A stretch of 49,106 nt of DNA. Source: an uncultured Anaerofilum sp. Lineage in GTDB: Bacteria > Bacillota > Clostridia > Oscillospirales > Ruminococcaceae. Positions 26,243-34,394 of this stretch are shown here, piece after piece; within the stretch, counting starts at the first letter, position 1; the number at the start of each line of letters is the position of its first letter. The translations under genes and the position numbers were made by a program. Below the pieces are notes generated by a model, which saw only the letters and a program-made list of their open reading frames with translations, was not told where the DNA came from and did not search any database. The stretch lies in assembly GCA_944385945.1 (NCBI GenBank), contig CALWZD010000066.1, positions 1 to 49,106 of the forward strand, read 5' to 3'.

Positions 26243-26701
26243 TTATTCAAAGCGGCTTTTCTTCTTGCGCCTTTGCCTTTCTTCCGCTTTTAAAAACCTT
26301 TTGTGCGCTATTCGTACACCTTCAGCAGTGTTTCCACCTCCAATGTTCATGGCGACCTGCACCCAGTTGTATCCGTTGATGTAACGCAATACAATAATTT
26401 GGCGCATAAAATCATCTTCTATCCCTTCAATGTATCGGCACAAACGGGCGTATTCCTCTATGTTTTTCTTCCGCTTTGCATCAAGAATCCGTTTGCATTG
26501 CTCAATTATCGCCGCCGTTTCTGGGGATAGTTTTTCTTCATAATACAACCCGCTGATGCTATGTTTTTCAAATTCCTGCAGGCGTTCGGCATCCTGTTCT
26601 ATTTCAGTTTTTAAGTAGCGAATCTGTGATAATTCTTTTTGTGTCACTTCGTTTTTCCCCTTTTCATACAAATCTCGGCAGAGTTGGAAAGACTTACCCA
26701 C
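26243..26701 (-). CDS. Sigma-70 region 4-like phage regulator (ArpU/DUF1492-like)
   Basis: 152 residues. The N-terminal half is a charged helical region (YLKTEIEQDAERLQEFEKH). The C-terminal half holds a region-4-like HTH (ARLCRYIEGIEDDFMRQII, LRYINGYNWVQVAMNIGGG, AEGVRIAHKRFLK), as in late-gene activators of phages and satellites. The GTG start at 26701 lacks a clear ribosome site, so the start could be further downstream. It is the last gene of the minus-strand operon of the element, suggesting control of late or replication functions. Confidence 0.65.
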   Translation of the reverse strand: MGKSFQLCRDLYEKGKNEVTQKELSQIRYLKTEIEQDAERLQEFEKHSISGLYYEEKLSPETAAIIEQCKRILDAKRKKNIEEYARLCRYIEGIEDDFMRQIIVLRYINGYNWVQVAMNIGGGNTAEGVRIAHKRFLKAEERQRRKKKSRFE

Positions 26702-27010
26702 GCCAGTAAAGCGGGATATTTCCCCTTTTTCCTGTGGGTAGGGGGGTATCGCGCATGAGAGAGGAAAAATAAACTACACCCGCCGGTCTTTCAACAGTCC
26801 ATTTTTCATTCGATAAGGGGGGAATACTTTCGTTTTCCGCTTTGTATGTTTTTATGGTGTAATCGGTGTACCTTTACCAATATACCCCACCCCCTTGCGT
26901 GTATTTACAATCGGTTTTACAGATGAGAGGCTTACGGTCTTTTTACCCCCATTTCATTTTTCCATCCCCCGGGGGTGTGCTCGTTGCGTTCCCTCTTATA
27001 TAACCGTCAA
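26702..27010. other. Gene-free 309-base stretch after rep
   Basis: No credible gene. It holds runs of G and C (GGGGGGTATCGCGC near 26742; a perfect CCCCCGGGGG palindrome near 26965) and AT-rich parts. A replication origin or nick site for the neighbouring Rep is possible but not shown by any known origin sequence. Confidence 0.3.
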
Positions 27011-28048
27011 TCAGATCTGCACCACCACCAACGAAACAGCCGGCAGCCACGCCACACGGTTTCCTGTTCGTACCTGCGCCCATGGTCTTCCGCTGCGCTG
27101 CGCAAGCTGCTGCACCTGCCATATATCCCGCCCACTTCCCGGAAGGCGTACACCGTCCAGAAGGTCAAAACACACGGTCACATAATCGCCCGGCTGGGCT
27201 TTCCGGCGCATTTGAACATATACATACAACAGTTTATTTGTCGGATTGCAGCGCACTTCGCCGCCCTCGTACCAGTAACCGGGGTACTTTCTTTCCATCC
27301 GCTTTGCAATTTCTTTCTTATCCTGCGCCATCTTCTTGACGGCAGCAGGGCCAAAGTCGCTGTGATTCTTGCGCTCTCTGGGTGGACGCAAGCCCTTTGA
27401 TGCACACCACTTCTTTTTTCCTTTGGGCGCTTTTGTAATGTACATACCAAGCCCAGAAAGCCCGTGGCGATCAAGATCTAACCGGCGCACCTGATTGCGG
27501 CACCCCAATTTCCAAAGACTTTCTACCTCATCCATCGGCAGCAAGCCATCCATAACAATATGATGATGGCAGCGGATTTCTTCAGCATCTTCCCCGCCCT
27601 CTTGCCATTCGGTCACATATACATACCGTACAGCAGGCAAGCCCGCTTTCTTTCGGCGATAATTCAATCTCTTTATGTACCGGCTGATGTTTCCCTGTGC
27701 TTCCTCAAAGTCCAGCGGCTCTTTTCCGGGTGCATAGGTGAAAGTAGCCCACAAATCATTGGGGCCAAAGTTCTCATTGATGATACGGGTACAGGCTTTA
27801 CGGCTGTTACGCTCGTTTAGATCACGCTGGGCGGCAAGGTGCTTTTCTCGCTTTACATTGGCGGGCAAGCGGGTAAATTCCGGGTATACCTCTACTTCCA
27901 TCTGGCTACCTGCTTGTATGGTCTTGGTTGCGTATACATACCGCTTTTGGCTGTTCAGAAGATTGTCCAACTGGTTTGCGTTCAGTTCTTCAATGCGGTT
28001 GTTGTTAAGTCCTTCGTAATTGTATGGAATGTACTTCTTCTTTTTCAT
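27011..28048 (-). CDS. HUH-type rolling-circle replication initiator
   Basis: 345 residues. Three Rep motifs are visible: motif 1 LWATFTYAPGK (residues ~99-109), the HUH metal site CHHHIVMDG (His161-163), and the tyrosine motif GMYITKAPKGKKKW with Tyr203 as the likely nicking residue. Such enzymes nick one strand and start rolling-circle replication. The ATG follows AAGGAGG by 9 bases. No helicase domain is present. The leader upstream contains an antisense RNA candidate, as in RCR plasmids. This implies the element replicates when excised, or that Rep moves it by nicking. Confidence 0.82.
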   Translation of the reverse strand: MKKKKYIPYNYEGLNNNRIEELNANQLDNLLNSQKRYVYATKTIQAGSQMEVEVYPEFTRLPANVKREKHLAAQRDLNERNSRKACTRIINENFGPNDLWATFTYAPGKEPLDFEEAQGNISRYIKRLNYRRKKAGLPAVRYVYVTEWQEGGEDAEEIRCHHHIVMDGLLPMDEVESLWKLGCRNQVRRLDLDRHGLSGLGMYITKAPKGKKKWCASKGLRPPRERKNHSDFGPAAVKKMAQDKKEIAKRMERKYPGYWYEGGEVRCNPTNKLLYVYVQMRRKAQPGDYVTVCFDLLDGVRLPGSGRDIWQVQQLAQRSGRPWAQVRTGNRVAWLPAVSLVVVQI

Positions 28049-28119
28049 GCCGGGTATCCTCCTTGTTTTTGTTCCTTTATGGCTTTCGCCTTGTGTTAGG
28101 ATTGATTACAAGCCCGGCA

Positions 28120-28233
28120 TTGACGTGCAGCGCACGCCATGTTATACTATTCGCATATGGTTGCTTTACTGGCTTGCCGGCCTTGTAGGTAATCTTTCCC
28201 CGCCCGGTGTTCGCTTTTCGGGCGGGCTTTTTT
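28120..28233 (+). ncRNA. Candidate counter-transcribed RNA of rep (antisense RNA 2)
   Basis: TTGACG (28120-28125) and TATACT (28143-28148) with a 17-base spacer predict a start near 28155. The terminator CCGCCCG / CGGGCGG plus TTTTTT ends it near 28233, giving ~79 nt. It is antisense to the mRNA leader just before rep (start 28048), where RCR plasmids such as pT181 place their copy-control RNA. Confidence 0.6.
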
Positions 28234-28267
28234 CTTAATGCGGTACAAAGCGACTTTACGGTATATT

Positions 28268-28336
28268 CCGCTTTGCACTCGGATGCAAAACAACCCCAGC
28301 AGCGACACCGGTATATATCCGGGCAAGCCACTGGGG
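28268..28336. repeat. Structured repeat R1 (copy near rep)
   Basis: Begins CCGCTTTGCACTCGGATG and folds by CCCCAG...CTGGGG with an inner CCGG...CCGG stem. A related sequence with the same fold is at 31076-31141. It lies between the 97-residue gene and the rep leader. Confidence 0.55.
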
Positions 28337-28400
28337 CATTGACATAGGACGGAATCGCAAAATCCTATGGGCTGTTCTATTTGTCGAAACAGGTCTATCC

Positions 28401-28694
28401 TTAACAGCCAACCGCTTTCTTGTTTATTTTGTTCTGGGTCATGTTATCAATTTTCACCGCATAAGTAAGCAGCCTTTTAAGCTCTTGCCCATTCATCCGG
28501 CGTGCAATATCGTATATATCCCGCCGGGCTTGCTCGTCTTTGGCTGCCTGCTGCATTTCTTTAAGCTGCCCTTCATCATCCAACGGCGTAAAGGATAACC
28601 GCAAAAGCTCAGCTTGATGTGGATCCAGCTTGCGCCCTGTCATATGTTCCACAAAAACCTTTGTTGTTTCAACCTGCTGGAAGGTATTCATCAT
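28401..28694 (-). CDS. 97-residue element protein of unknown function
   Basis: A soluble, helical, charged protein (TFQQVETTKVFVEHMTGRK, QLKEMQQAAKDEQARRDIYD). The start ATG overlaps the stop of the gene before it by 4 bases, so both are in the minus-strand operon. No family recognised. It is the last gene before the structured rep leader. Confidence 0.65.
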   Translation of the reverse strand: MMNTFQQVETTKVFVEHMTGRKLDPHQAELLRLSFTPLDDEGQLKEMQQAAKDEQARRDIYDIARRMNGQELKRLLTYAVKIDNMTQNKINKKAVGC

Positions 28695-28912
28695 GCCCGC
28701 CCCCCTTCGCTGTTGTCTATGTACAGGTTTTCCAGTTCATCTATCAAATTGTTCAAATCCTCATATATACCATACAGAGCCAAGCTGTAACCATTGTTCG
28801 GCATATCTCCTGCGGCGCTGGCTACTTGAACAGCGCATACCATTTCCGTGATACATTTCAGGCGGTCGCAGTATTCTTCCACCGCAACTGCGGATACATT
28901 GTTTTTAAGCAT
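28691..28912 (-). CDS. 73-residue element protein of unknown function
   Basis: Starts at the ATG at 28912 because GGAGG lies 10 bases upstream and the earlier ATG (28933) is part of that site. The sequence is helical and mildly acidic (VEEYCDRLKCITEMVCAVQ, YEDLNNLIDELENLYI). Four-base overlap with the downstream gene. Related small proteins are common in Firmicutes integrative elements, but I know no function. Confidence 0.65.
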   Translation of the reverse strand: MLKNNVSAVAVEEYCDRLKCITEMVCAVQVASAAGDMPNNGYSLALYGIYEDLNNLIDELENLYIDNSEGGRA

Positions 28913-29017
28913 TGCTTTTTTCCTCCAAATCATGTATGATAGAGGCTGTAAACAGTCCGTTTTTAATCTGTTTCAGCCTGACCGTTCCGATGCTGCAACA
29001 TCGGGGCGGTCTTTTTT
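28912..29017 (+). ncRNA. Candidate ~70-nt antisense RNA 3 with promoter and terminator
   Basis: TTGCTT (28912-28917) and TATGAT (28935-28940) are 17 bases apart; start near 28947. The terminator GACCG..CCGATG / CATCGG..CGGTC with TTTTTT ends near 29017. It is antisense to the 3' end of the 71-residue gene and the gap before the next gene. Confidence 0.35.
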
Positions 29018-29178
29018 GTTTTCTGTTCAAAAATCACAGCCGGTCCGAACCTCTCTATCAGAAAGCGGGCTATCAGATCGGCGGGCATTTCCTCATATTC
29101 GGCGCTTACGATTTCCGCTTTGCCATCTTCTACAGTGATAACAGCCGACAACGGAACCCTACACATTGCCTCATTCAT
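28963..29178 (-). CDS. 71-residue element protein of unknown function
   Basis: Start at 29178, with AAAGGAGG 7 bases before the ATG, overlapping the antirepressor stop by 4 bases (translational coupling). A compact alpha/beta protein (PLSAVITVEDGKAEIVSAEY, ADLIARFLIERFGPAVIFEQ). Its last ~12 codons overlap a plus-strand terminator stem, so the tail may be shaped by the RNA element. No known family. Confidence 0.65.
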   Translation of the reverse strand: MNEAMCRVPLSAVITVEDGKAEIVSAEYEEMPADLIARFLIERFGPAVIFEQKTKKTAPMLQHRNGQAETD

Positions 29179-29888
29179 TGCTTTCCCTCCTTTATTCCCG
29201 GCAAAGCGGCTACACTGGCGGCTCGCTGGGCGCATTTCTGGTAGATCTCTTTATAGGGCAAGCCCTCTGCCATGCCCTCGATCAGTGCGGCATCTATCAC
29301 TCGTTCGACTATTTGCAACAAAGCAAGGTTGCCGGCATATGCCTGATTGCGGTTTTCAACCTCTGCCGCTTTGTTTGCCAGCATGGAAAGGCTGGTATAA
29401 TAGCGGTCTGCGTGCCCGCTGCCTTGCGCTCTGGCATACTCTACAAACTGCTTGATTGTCTGACCTTCGGCTTTGCGGGTTTCAATGCCGGACGCTCTGG
29501 CAGCCTTCCAAAGCGGCGTTGTCTTGTGGGCTTGCAATTCCAGATACCCCAGCCGCAGCCCTTCCAGCACCTCATATACGCAATCATAGAACGCATCCGC
29601 TTTGGGCTGGTTGCTGTGCCGGCATATCTCGTACACGCCACGGGAAGAATAAAAAACTACTTCACGGTTCTTGCCGTCAACTGTCGCCGTTTTGACGACA
29701 GTTGAAAATGGGTCAAGCCGCTTTTTACGGCGCCGGTGAATAGCATCGATAGATTGTCTGGGGTGCGGGTACTCCAATGCCTGTCCGATCTGCTCACGGG
29801 TCATGTAGAAGTTTCCGCAATCGTCTGTGTAACAATCCACAAGCAGAGAGCCGAAAGGGGCGCGTTTTACAAGAGTTAGGTTTTTCAT
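29175..29888 (-). CDS. BRO-N/antirepressor family protein
   Basis: 237 residues. The N-terminal ~110 residues are a Bro-N domain (VDCYTDDCGNFYMTREQIGQ, LEYPHPRQSIDAIHRR, VVFYSSRGVYEICRHSNQPK). The rest is helical and element-specific. Phage antirepressors of this class lift repression by the immunity repressor. It lies in an operon with a small HTH protein, opposite the repressor gene at 30305, fitting an induction switch. Confidence 0.8.
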   Translation of the reverse strand: MKNLTLVKRAPFGSLLVDCYTDDCGNFYMTREQIGQALEYPHPRQSIDAIHRRRKKRLDPFSTVVKTATVDGKNREVVFYSSRGVYEICRHSNQPKADAFYDCVYEVLEGLRLGYLELQAHKTTPLWKAARASGIETRKAEGQTIKQFVEYARAQGSGHADRYYTSLSMLANKAAEVENRNQAYAGNLALLQIVERVIDAALIEGMAEGLPYKEIYQKCAQRAASVAALPGIKEGKQ

Positions 29889-30100
29889 GTTTGTTGCACT
29901 CCATTTTGTTGATCAGGCTGCCCAATCAATTCTTCCAAAGCGGCACAAAAACGCTGCTCTGCGCCTTTCGGGGTTCGGTGACCGTTAAGTACAGTACTGA
30001 CATATTCAGGTGTATACCCCATAGCATCCGCTAAGCGAACTCGTGAAATTCCGTATAGGTGTAACTTCCCTATAACTTCTGCTGTCCATTGTGCAGGCAT
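29885..30100 (-). CDS. Small HTH DNA-binding protein (Cro-like)
   Basis: 71 residues with one HTH: LYGISRVRLADAMGYTPEYV and STVLNGHRTP. It is first in the minus-strand operon, divergent from the larger repressor gene, with a 4-base overlap to the antirepressor. This is where phages place Cro or an early regulator. Ribosome site AAAGGGAG. Confidence 0.75.
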   Translation of the reverse strand: MPAQWTAEVIGKLHLYGISRVRLADAMGYTPEYVSTVLNGHRTPKGAEQRFCAALEELIGQPDQQNGVQQT

Positions 30101-30182
30101 ACAAAAATCACTCCCTTTTCATTCTTTTTGTTGATTTTCTTAAACTTTAATGTTATTATCAAATTGTGAATTACAAGAACAT

Positions 30183-30245
30183 AAACTAAGCTAAAGAACA
30201 TCAACTTTATAGACACATTATAGCTTAGTTTGTTTAACTTTGCAA
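30183..30245 (-). promoter_or_regulatory. Early promoter of the element with a paired operator
   Basis: On the minus strand, TTGCAA (30245-30240) and TATAAT (30222-30217) are 17 bases apart. AAACTAAGCTA (30183-30193) and its inverse TAGCTTAGTTT (30221-30231) form a long inverted pair; the second copy lies inside the promoter spacer, so bound repressor would block it. It lies in the gap before the repressor at 30305. Confidence 0.65.
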
Positions 30246-30304
30246 GATAAAAAGTTTTTATTCCTAAACTTTTGCATTTTGCACAAAGAAAGTGAGGCTT
30301 TATT

Positions 30305-30919
30305 GTGTTCTATGATATATTTGTTGAACTTTGTGCCAAAAAAGGTGTAAAACCTACTCGAGCCGCTTTGGATATGGGGCTTAGTAAAGCAACCCCTACG
30401 CTTTGGAAAAACAAGGGGTACACCCCACGTGGAGATATTATTAACAAAATTGCCGCTTACTTCGGCGTATCTGTAGACTACCTGTTGGGCAACGATGTAC
30501 CTTTTGATCAATTGCAATCAACTTTCCCTGATACAGTCGGAAAGCGATTGGAGTTAGTGAGAACAAAGCGCAATGTTTCTGCGTCTGAATTGGCACAGTC
30601 GGCATCCATTCCAGAAGAAGATCTATTGCAAATGGAAAGAGATGAAAAAGAAATCCGCTTTGATATTGCATATAAGTTTTGCAGTCGATTGGGCATGGAC
30701 TATCACTGGTTAATGACAGGAGAGAACAGCGATGCCCATGACAAGAAGATGGAAGAATATCTGGGGCCCTCAGAAACATTTGAAAATCACGCAAAAGAAA
30801 AGCTATTATCAGCATTTTCAAAATTGAATTTGACAGGTCAATTTATAGCTGCTGCCAGAGTAGAAGAACTAACTCAAATCGAAAAATACTGTGTAACTTT
30901 TTCGGGTAGTGGAAAATAA
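30305..30919 (+). CDS. Immunity-type repressor with HTH domain
   Basis: 204 residues, GTG start at 30305 with GAGG 8 bases upstream. An N-terminal HTH (TRAALDMGLSKATPTLWKNK, DIINKIAAYFGVSVDYLLGN) is followed by a second HTH-like domain (KRLELVRTKRNVSASELAQS, IPEEDLLQMERDE). No LexA-like autocleavage Ser-Lys pair is visible, so induction probably needs the antirepressor at 29175. It is divergent from the element's main operon. Confidence 0.8.
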   Translation: MFYDIFVELCAKKGVKPTRAALDMGLSKATPTLWKNKGYTPRGDIINKIAAYFGVSVDYLLGNDVPFDQLQSTFPDTVGKRLELVRTKRNVSASELAQSASIPEEDLLQMERDEKEIRFDIAYKFCSRLGMDYHWLMTGENSDAHDKKMEEYLGPSETFENHAKEKLLSAFSKLNLTGQFIAAARVEELTQIEKYCVTFSGSGK

Positions 30920-31285
30920 AATATTCGCACAAAGCGGAACCTTGACATTTCTTAGCCCTGCCTTAACATTTCTTAACATCCGGGCACGATTCCCCAGCTT
31001 GTTAGGGAAAACCATTTCGGCAATGTCACCGAGATGGTTGAAATCGGTTCAAACGCACGAAACTAAAATAACACACCGCTTTGCACCCGAATACAAAAAC
31101 CCCCGAAGGCAGCCGGCACATGATCGGCAGCCCATCGGGGGACAGATAAAGCAAAAACCGCCCAGGCGGCAACCTGAGCGGCTTTAAGGATATAGCTTAC
31201 CCACAAAGGATAATCAAATCAGACACTTGTATTATACCTTCTGCGGGCAGGCTTGTCAAACTGTACCATCAGGAGGTATTTTTTT
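30920..31285. other. Gene-free stretch upstream of the integrase
   Basis: No convincing gene (an open frame at 30909-31187 has no ribosome site and overlaps repeat R2). It contains structured repeat R2 (31076-31141) and a stem CCGCCCAGG / CCTGAGCGG (31158-31181) that reads as a terminator on the minus strand. Confidence 0.4.
31076..31141. repeat. Structured repeat R2 (copy near integrase)
   Basis: Begins CCGCTTTGCACCCGAATAC and folds by CCCCCGA...TCGGGGG with an inner GCCG...CGGC stem. Compared with R1 (28268-28336), the lead sequence and fold order match while stem bases differ in a paired way. Confidence 0.55.
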
Positions 31286-32730
31286 ATGAAAAATGCAGCA
31301 ATTTACGCCCGCTTTTCCTCTGACAAACAGACAGAGGACAGCATCGAGGCACAGTTGCGTGCCTGCCGTGAGTATGCAGCCGCCCACGGGCTTTTGGTAG
31401 TGGGGGTATATGCAGATGAAGGCATCAGCGGCAAAGGCAGCAAGACAGCACAGCGCCGCCAGTATCAGCATCTTCTGCGGGACGCCGAGCGGGGCGCCTT
31501 TGATATTATCCTCATCCACAAATACGACCGGATCGCCCGCAACCTGGGCGAGCATGTGAACCTTGAAACAAGGCTGGAAGGTTATGGCGTGCAGCTGATC
31601 GCCGCCGCTCAGGACTTCGGCAACACCAACGAGGCAAAAATCATGCGTGCCTTGATGTGGTCGCTGTCCGAGTATTACATCGACAATCTGGCAGCGGAAA
31701 CCCGCAAAGGGCTACTGGAAACCGCTTTGCGTGCCGAACATACAGGCGGCGTGCCTTATTTTGGTGTGGATGTGGTAGATAAAAAGTATGTGCGCAACGA
31801 GATTGAGGCAGCTTATGTGCAAAAAATGTTTGATGCAGCACAAAGCGGGCAGGGCTTTCGGGCGTTGATAGAAGAAATGGAGGCTGCCGGAATTACCGGC
31901 AAGCGCGGAAAGCCCATTAAATACCCCCAAATTTACGAGATATTGAGAAACGAGAAATATACAGGGGTTTACCTGTACAGCCCCACAGAGGCTAAAAAGC
32001 GCACCGATCGGCGCACAAAGCCGGACGCCGTGCGAATTGAAGGGGCATTGCCGGTCATCATCACCAAACAGCAATTCATGGAGGTGCAGAAAATCATGGA
32101 GCAAAGAAAACATACCGGGCGCAAGGCTGGATATTTGTGCAGCGGGCTTGTATACTGCCGCTGCGGTGCCAAAATGCACGGCATGACCAGTAAACGCAAA
32201 GGGCATGAATACCAGTACTTCACCTGTTCCAAGCACTGCGGCGCACCGGTGGTTCGTATGGAGGATGTGGACGCTGCCGCTACACGGTATTTGAAACAGC
32301 TGCTTTCAGAGGAAAACCAGCTGATTATTGCAGCCGCTTTGCGCCAATATCAAGCCGGAGCCGGCAGCCGTATGACTGAATTCAAGCAGGCTGTGAAAAA
32401 GCGGATACGGGAAAAGCAAGCCCAGTATGACGCTCTGATGAGCAACATGGCAGGCGGAACCCTGCCGGCTGAAGTTTTGACCGATATGGGGCGCCGAATG
32501 CAGGAGATCAAGGCGGAAATCGCCACGCTGGAGCAAGCACAGCCGCCCAAAGACTTTACCGCCGAAACGGTACAAGGCTGGCTGCAATCGCTGCGAAACG
32601 CCCCCGATCAGGCAGCAGTACGGCTTTTAATTGAGCGCATTGATGTGCTGCCGGCTGCCGAAAATGCCGACGACAAAGAAAAAACCGCTCTCAACATACA
32701 AAGTACATTGAAAACGGTTTTAAGAAATAT

Positions 32731-32752
<22 letters not shown>
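31286..32752 (+). CDS. Large serine recombinase (integrase) of the element
   Basis: 488 residues from the ATG at 31286 (AGGAGG 9 bases upstream). The resolvase domain shows YARFSSDKQTEDSIEAQL with the catalytic Ser, then a recombinase domain (GGVPYFGVDV) and a zinc-ribbon (SGLVYCRCGAKMHG, CSKHCGAPVV). A coiled-coil region (residues ~370-440) is typical of directionality control. The last codons (GCGSRI) and the stop lie in the tRNA-fMet 3' end, so the C-terminus is set by the integration junction. Confidence 0.93.
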
Positions 32753-32807
<55 letters not shown>

Positions 32808-32839
32808 ATATTTAGAGCCGCACCGCTTGGTGCCTAATT

Positions 32840-32868
32840 ATAATAACACAAACACCAAGCGATGTCAA
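32840..32868 (-). promoter_or_regulatory. Strong promoter of tRNA-fMet
   Basis: TTGACA (32868-32863) and TATTAT (32845-32840) are separated by 17 bases; the start is expected near 32833, 25 bases before the tRNA. Confidence 0.8.
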
Positions 32869-32902
32869 CCCTTTTTTTTAAATTTTTTATCCTTTTGAAA
32901 AA

Positions 32903-34258
32903 TCAGCTTTTACGTTCGGCGACGATCATCATACCATTGCCATCAATGGCATAAATGGTCACCTTTCCGTTGCTTTCCATGGCAGTGCTAGGCAGTTGAA
33001 AACCACCGTTTTCGCTCACTTTCATATATCGGAACGCTTTGTGCGCTGTGGTGGCATATGCAATTCCATCCTGAATGGTAAAGCACAAGGTTCCGTGCGG
33101 ATCTTCCGGAGTACCCAAAAAATCTGATTTCAACAGATATTCGCTGCCTTTCATTTCAAAGGTGTATTCGCCCAGCTGTTCGGTTGCTCGCAGCCGTGCG
33201 CCAACACGCTCGGGCTTGGCAAATCCGCCGTATTTGTGTTTGGGATGTACTACATATGCCACACGATTCCATGCACTTAAAAATTCATTCAGTTGATACT
33301 TCCGTTCAGCAGCAGCATCCCCTGCCGCATACGAATCGTTTACGATCACATATTCTACACCATTCTCCTCGCAGAATCCACGCACCGCTATCAGATGATT
33401 TTTTGCTGTGGACGGTGTTCCTTTTACAAGTGGCAATCCCTGCTCCTTTGCGACCTGCGGATCGTTTGTGTAGGTAAGACAAGTACCGACTGAATACCCT
33501 AAATAGATCTGTTTTCGCAGTTGCTCCAAATCCATATAGCAAGCATATGCACGATACCCAAAACTGCCCGCAGCTGCCACAGCAAACGACCAGTTATTGA
33601 ATCCATGATACCCATTGTCATAGCAGATATGCGCCATTTCTTCGGGCAAAACATCCTCGCCCCATCGGTTGATGAGCATGGTCACCACGACCGGACTGCT
33701 GATATTTTGCCCAATCGCCGGATCTCGATTCAGCTGAGAATAGGCAGGAAGATACAACTGGCGCAGCACCTGTTTGCCCTCTCCCTGTTGCCACTGCATG
33801 GGTCGAACACTTACTCCTAACAGGCGTACCTGTGGCCCAACCTCCACCGAATCTGTATATAAGTACACCCGCAACTGCACATCCTTTGCTCCATTCTCTG
33901 AAGCAACGGTAAGTACATCGGCATCTATTTTTGCCAATCCGCCGTCTTCTGCACTGCTTTTTCGGCTTAAAAAGGGGCTCCACTTTCCGAAACTCAGCCA
34001 CTTGCTCCACTGTCCGTCCACCAGAACACGTCCCTCTACTTCCACCACAGTTCCACGGGGAGTGTCTGCGTTCCAGCTTACCATTACCTCTCGAAAGGTA
34101 TCCATACGCATGGGTTTTGTGGTGTAACAGCCATTATATACCCTTCTGCCTCCCGACTGCTCCAAAACCAGACAGCCGTTTTCCAGTGCAGTATTTTCAA
34201 AATCACCTTTACTAAACGCTTCGGCACCCTCAATTAGGTACAGATTGTTGGTTTTCAT
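32903..34258 (-). CDS. C39-like peptidase family protein lacking the expected catalytic cysteine
   Basis: 451 residues, no signal peptide. An N-terminal beta domain (~1-160) precedes a C39_2-like domain (about 170-345). Members usually read CSPTS at the active site; here the same place reads ISSPVV (Ser187-Ser188). The NNWSFAVAAAGSFGYRAY block, His288 (KNHLIAVRGF) and Asp308 (VNDSYA) are kept. The last ~90 residues form a beta domain. It may be a binding protein or use Ser. Position between the tRNA and rnf gives no hint on function. Confidence 0.7.
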   Translation of the reverse strand: MKTNNLYLIEGAEAFSKGDFENTALENGCLVLEQSGGRRVYNGCYTTKPMRMDTFREVMVSWNADTPRGTVVEVEGRVLVDGQWSKWLSFGKWSPFLSRKSSAEDGGLAKIDADVLTVASENGAKDVQLRVYLYTDSVEVGPQVRLLGVSVRPMQWQQGEGKQVLRQLYLPAYSQLNRDPAIGQNISSPVVVTMLINRWGEDVLPEEMAHICYDNGYHGFNNWSFAVAAAGSFGYRAYACYMDLEQLRKQIYLGYSVGTCLTYTNDPQVAKEQGLPLVKGTPSTAKNHLIAVRGFCEENGVEYVIVNDSYAAGDAAAERKYQLNEFLSAWNRVAYVVHPKHKYGGFAKPERVGARLRATEQLGEYTFEMKGSEYLLKSDFLGTPEDPHGTLCFTIQDGIAYATTAHKAFRYMKVSENGGFQLPSTAMESNGKVTIYAIDGNGMMIVAERKS

Positions 34259-34343
34259 GGGCAGTCGTCCTCTCTTTTTCGGAATCTCTCTTTTCTAAAA
34301 CTATATCGCAGATATTGCACCATTGTCAAGGCACTGTGTGGCA

Positions 34344-34375
34344 AAACACCCCCTCTTTCACACGGAAAGAAGGGG
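34344..34375 (-). terminator. Terminator after rnfB
   Basis: CCCCTTCTTTC pairs with GAAAGAGGGGG on the minus strand; a short T-rich tail (GTTTTG) follows. It ends the rnf operon 20 bases after the rnfB stop. Confidence 0.6.
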
Positions 34376-34394
34376 CGCAAAATTCCTTTATTTT

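Noticed and set aside
26960-26975. CCCCCGGGGG palindrome as a replication origin or nick site
   Set aside because: It does not match any nick site I know and is too short to call; noted only as a possibility in the gap after rep.
28077-28331. 84-codon Cys-rich minus-strand frame before rep
   Set aside because: It covers the structured repeat and antisense RNA region; no ribosome site and no conserved pattern.
30218-30517. 99-codon minus-strand frame across the repressor start
   Set aside because: It overlaps the early promoter and the repressor gene; no ribosome site.
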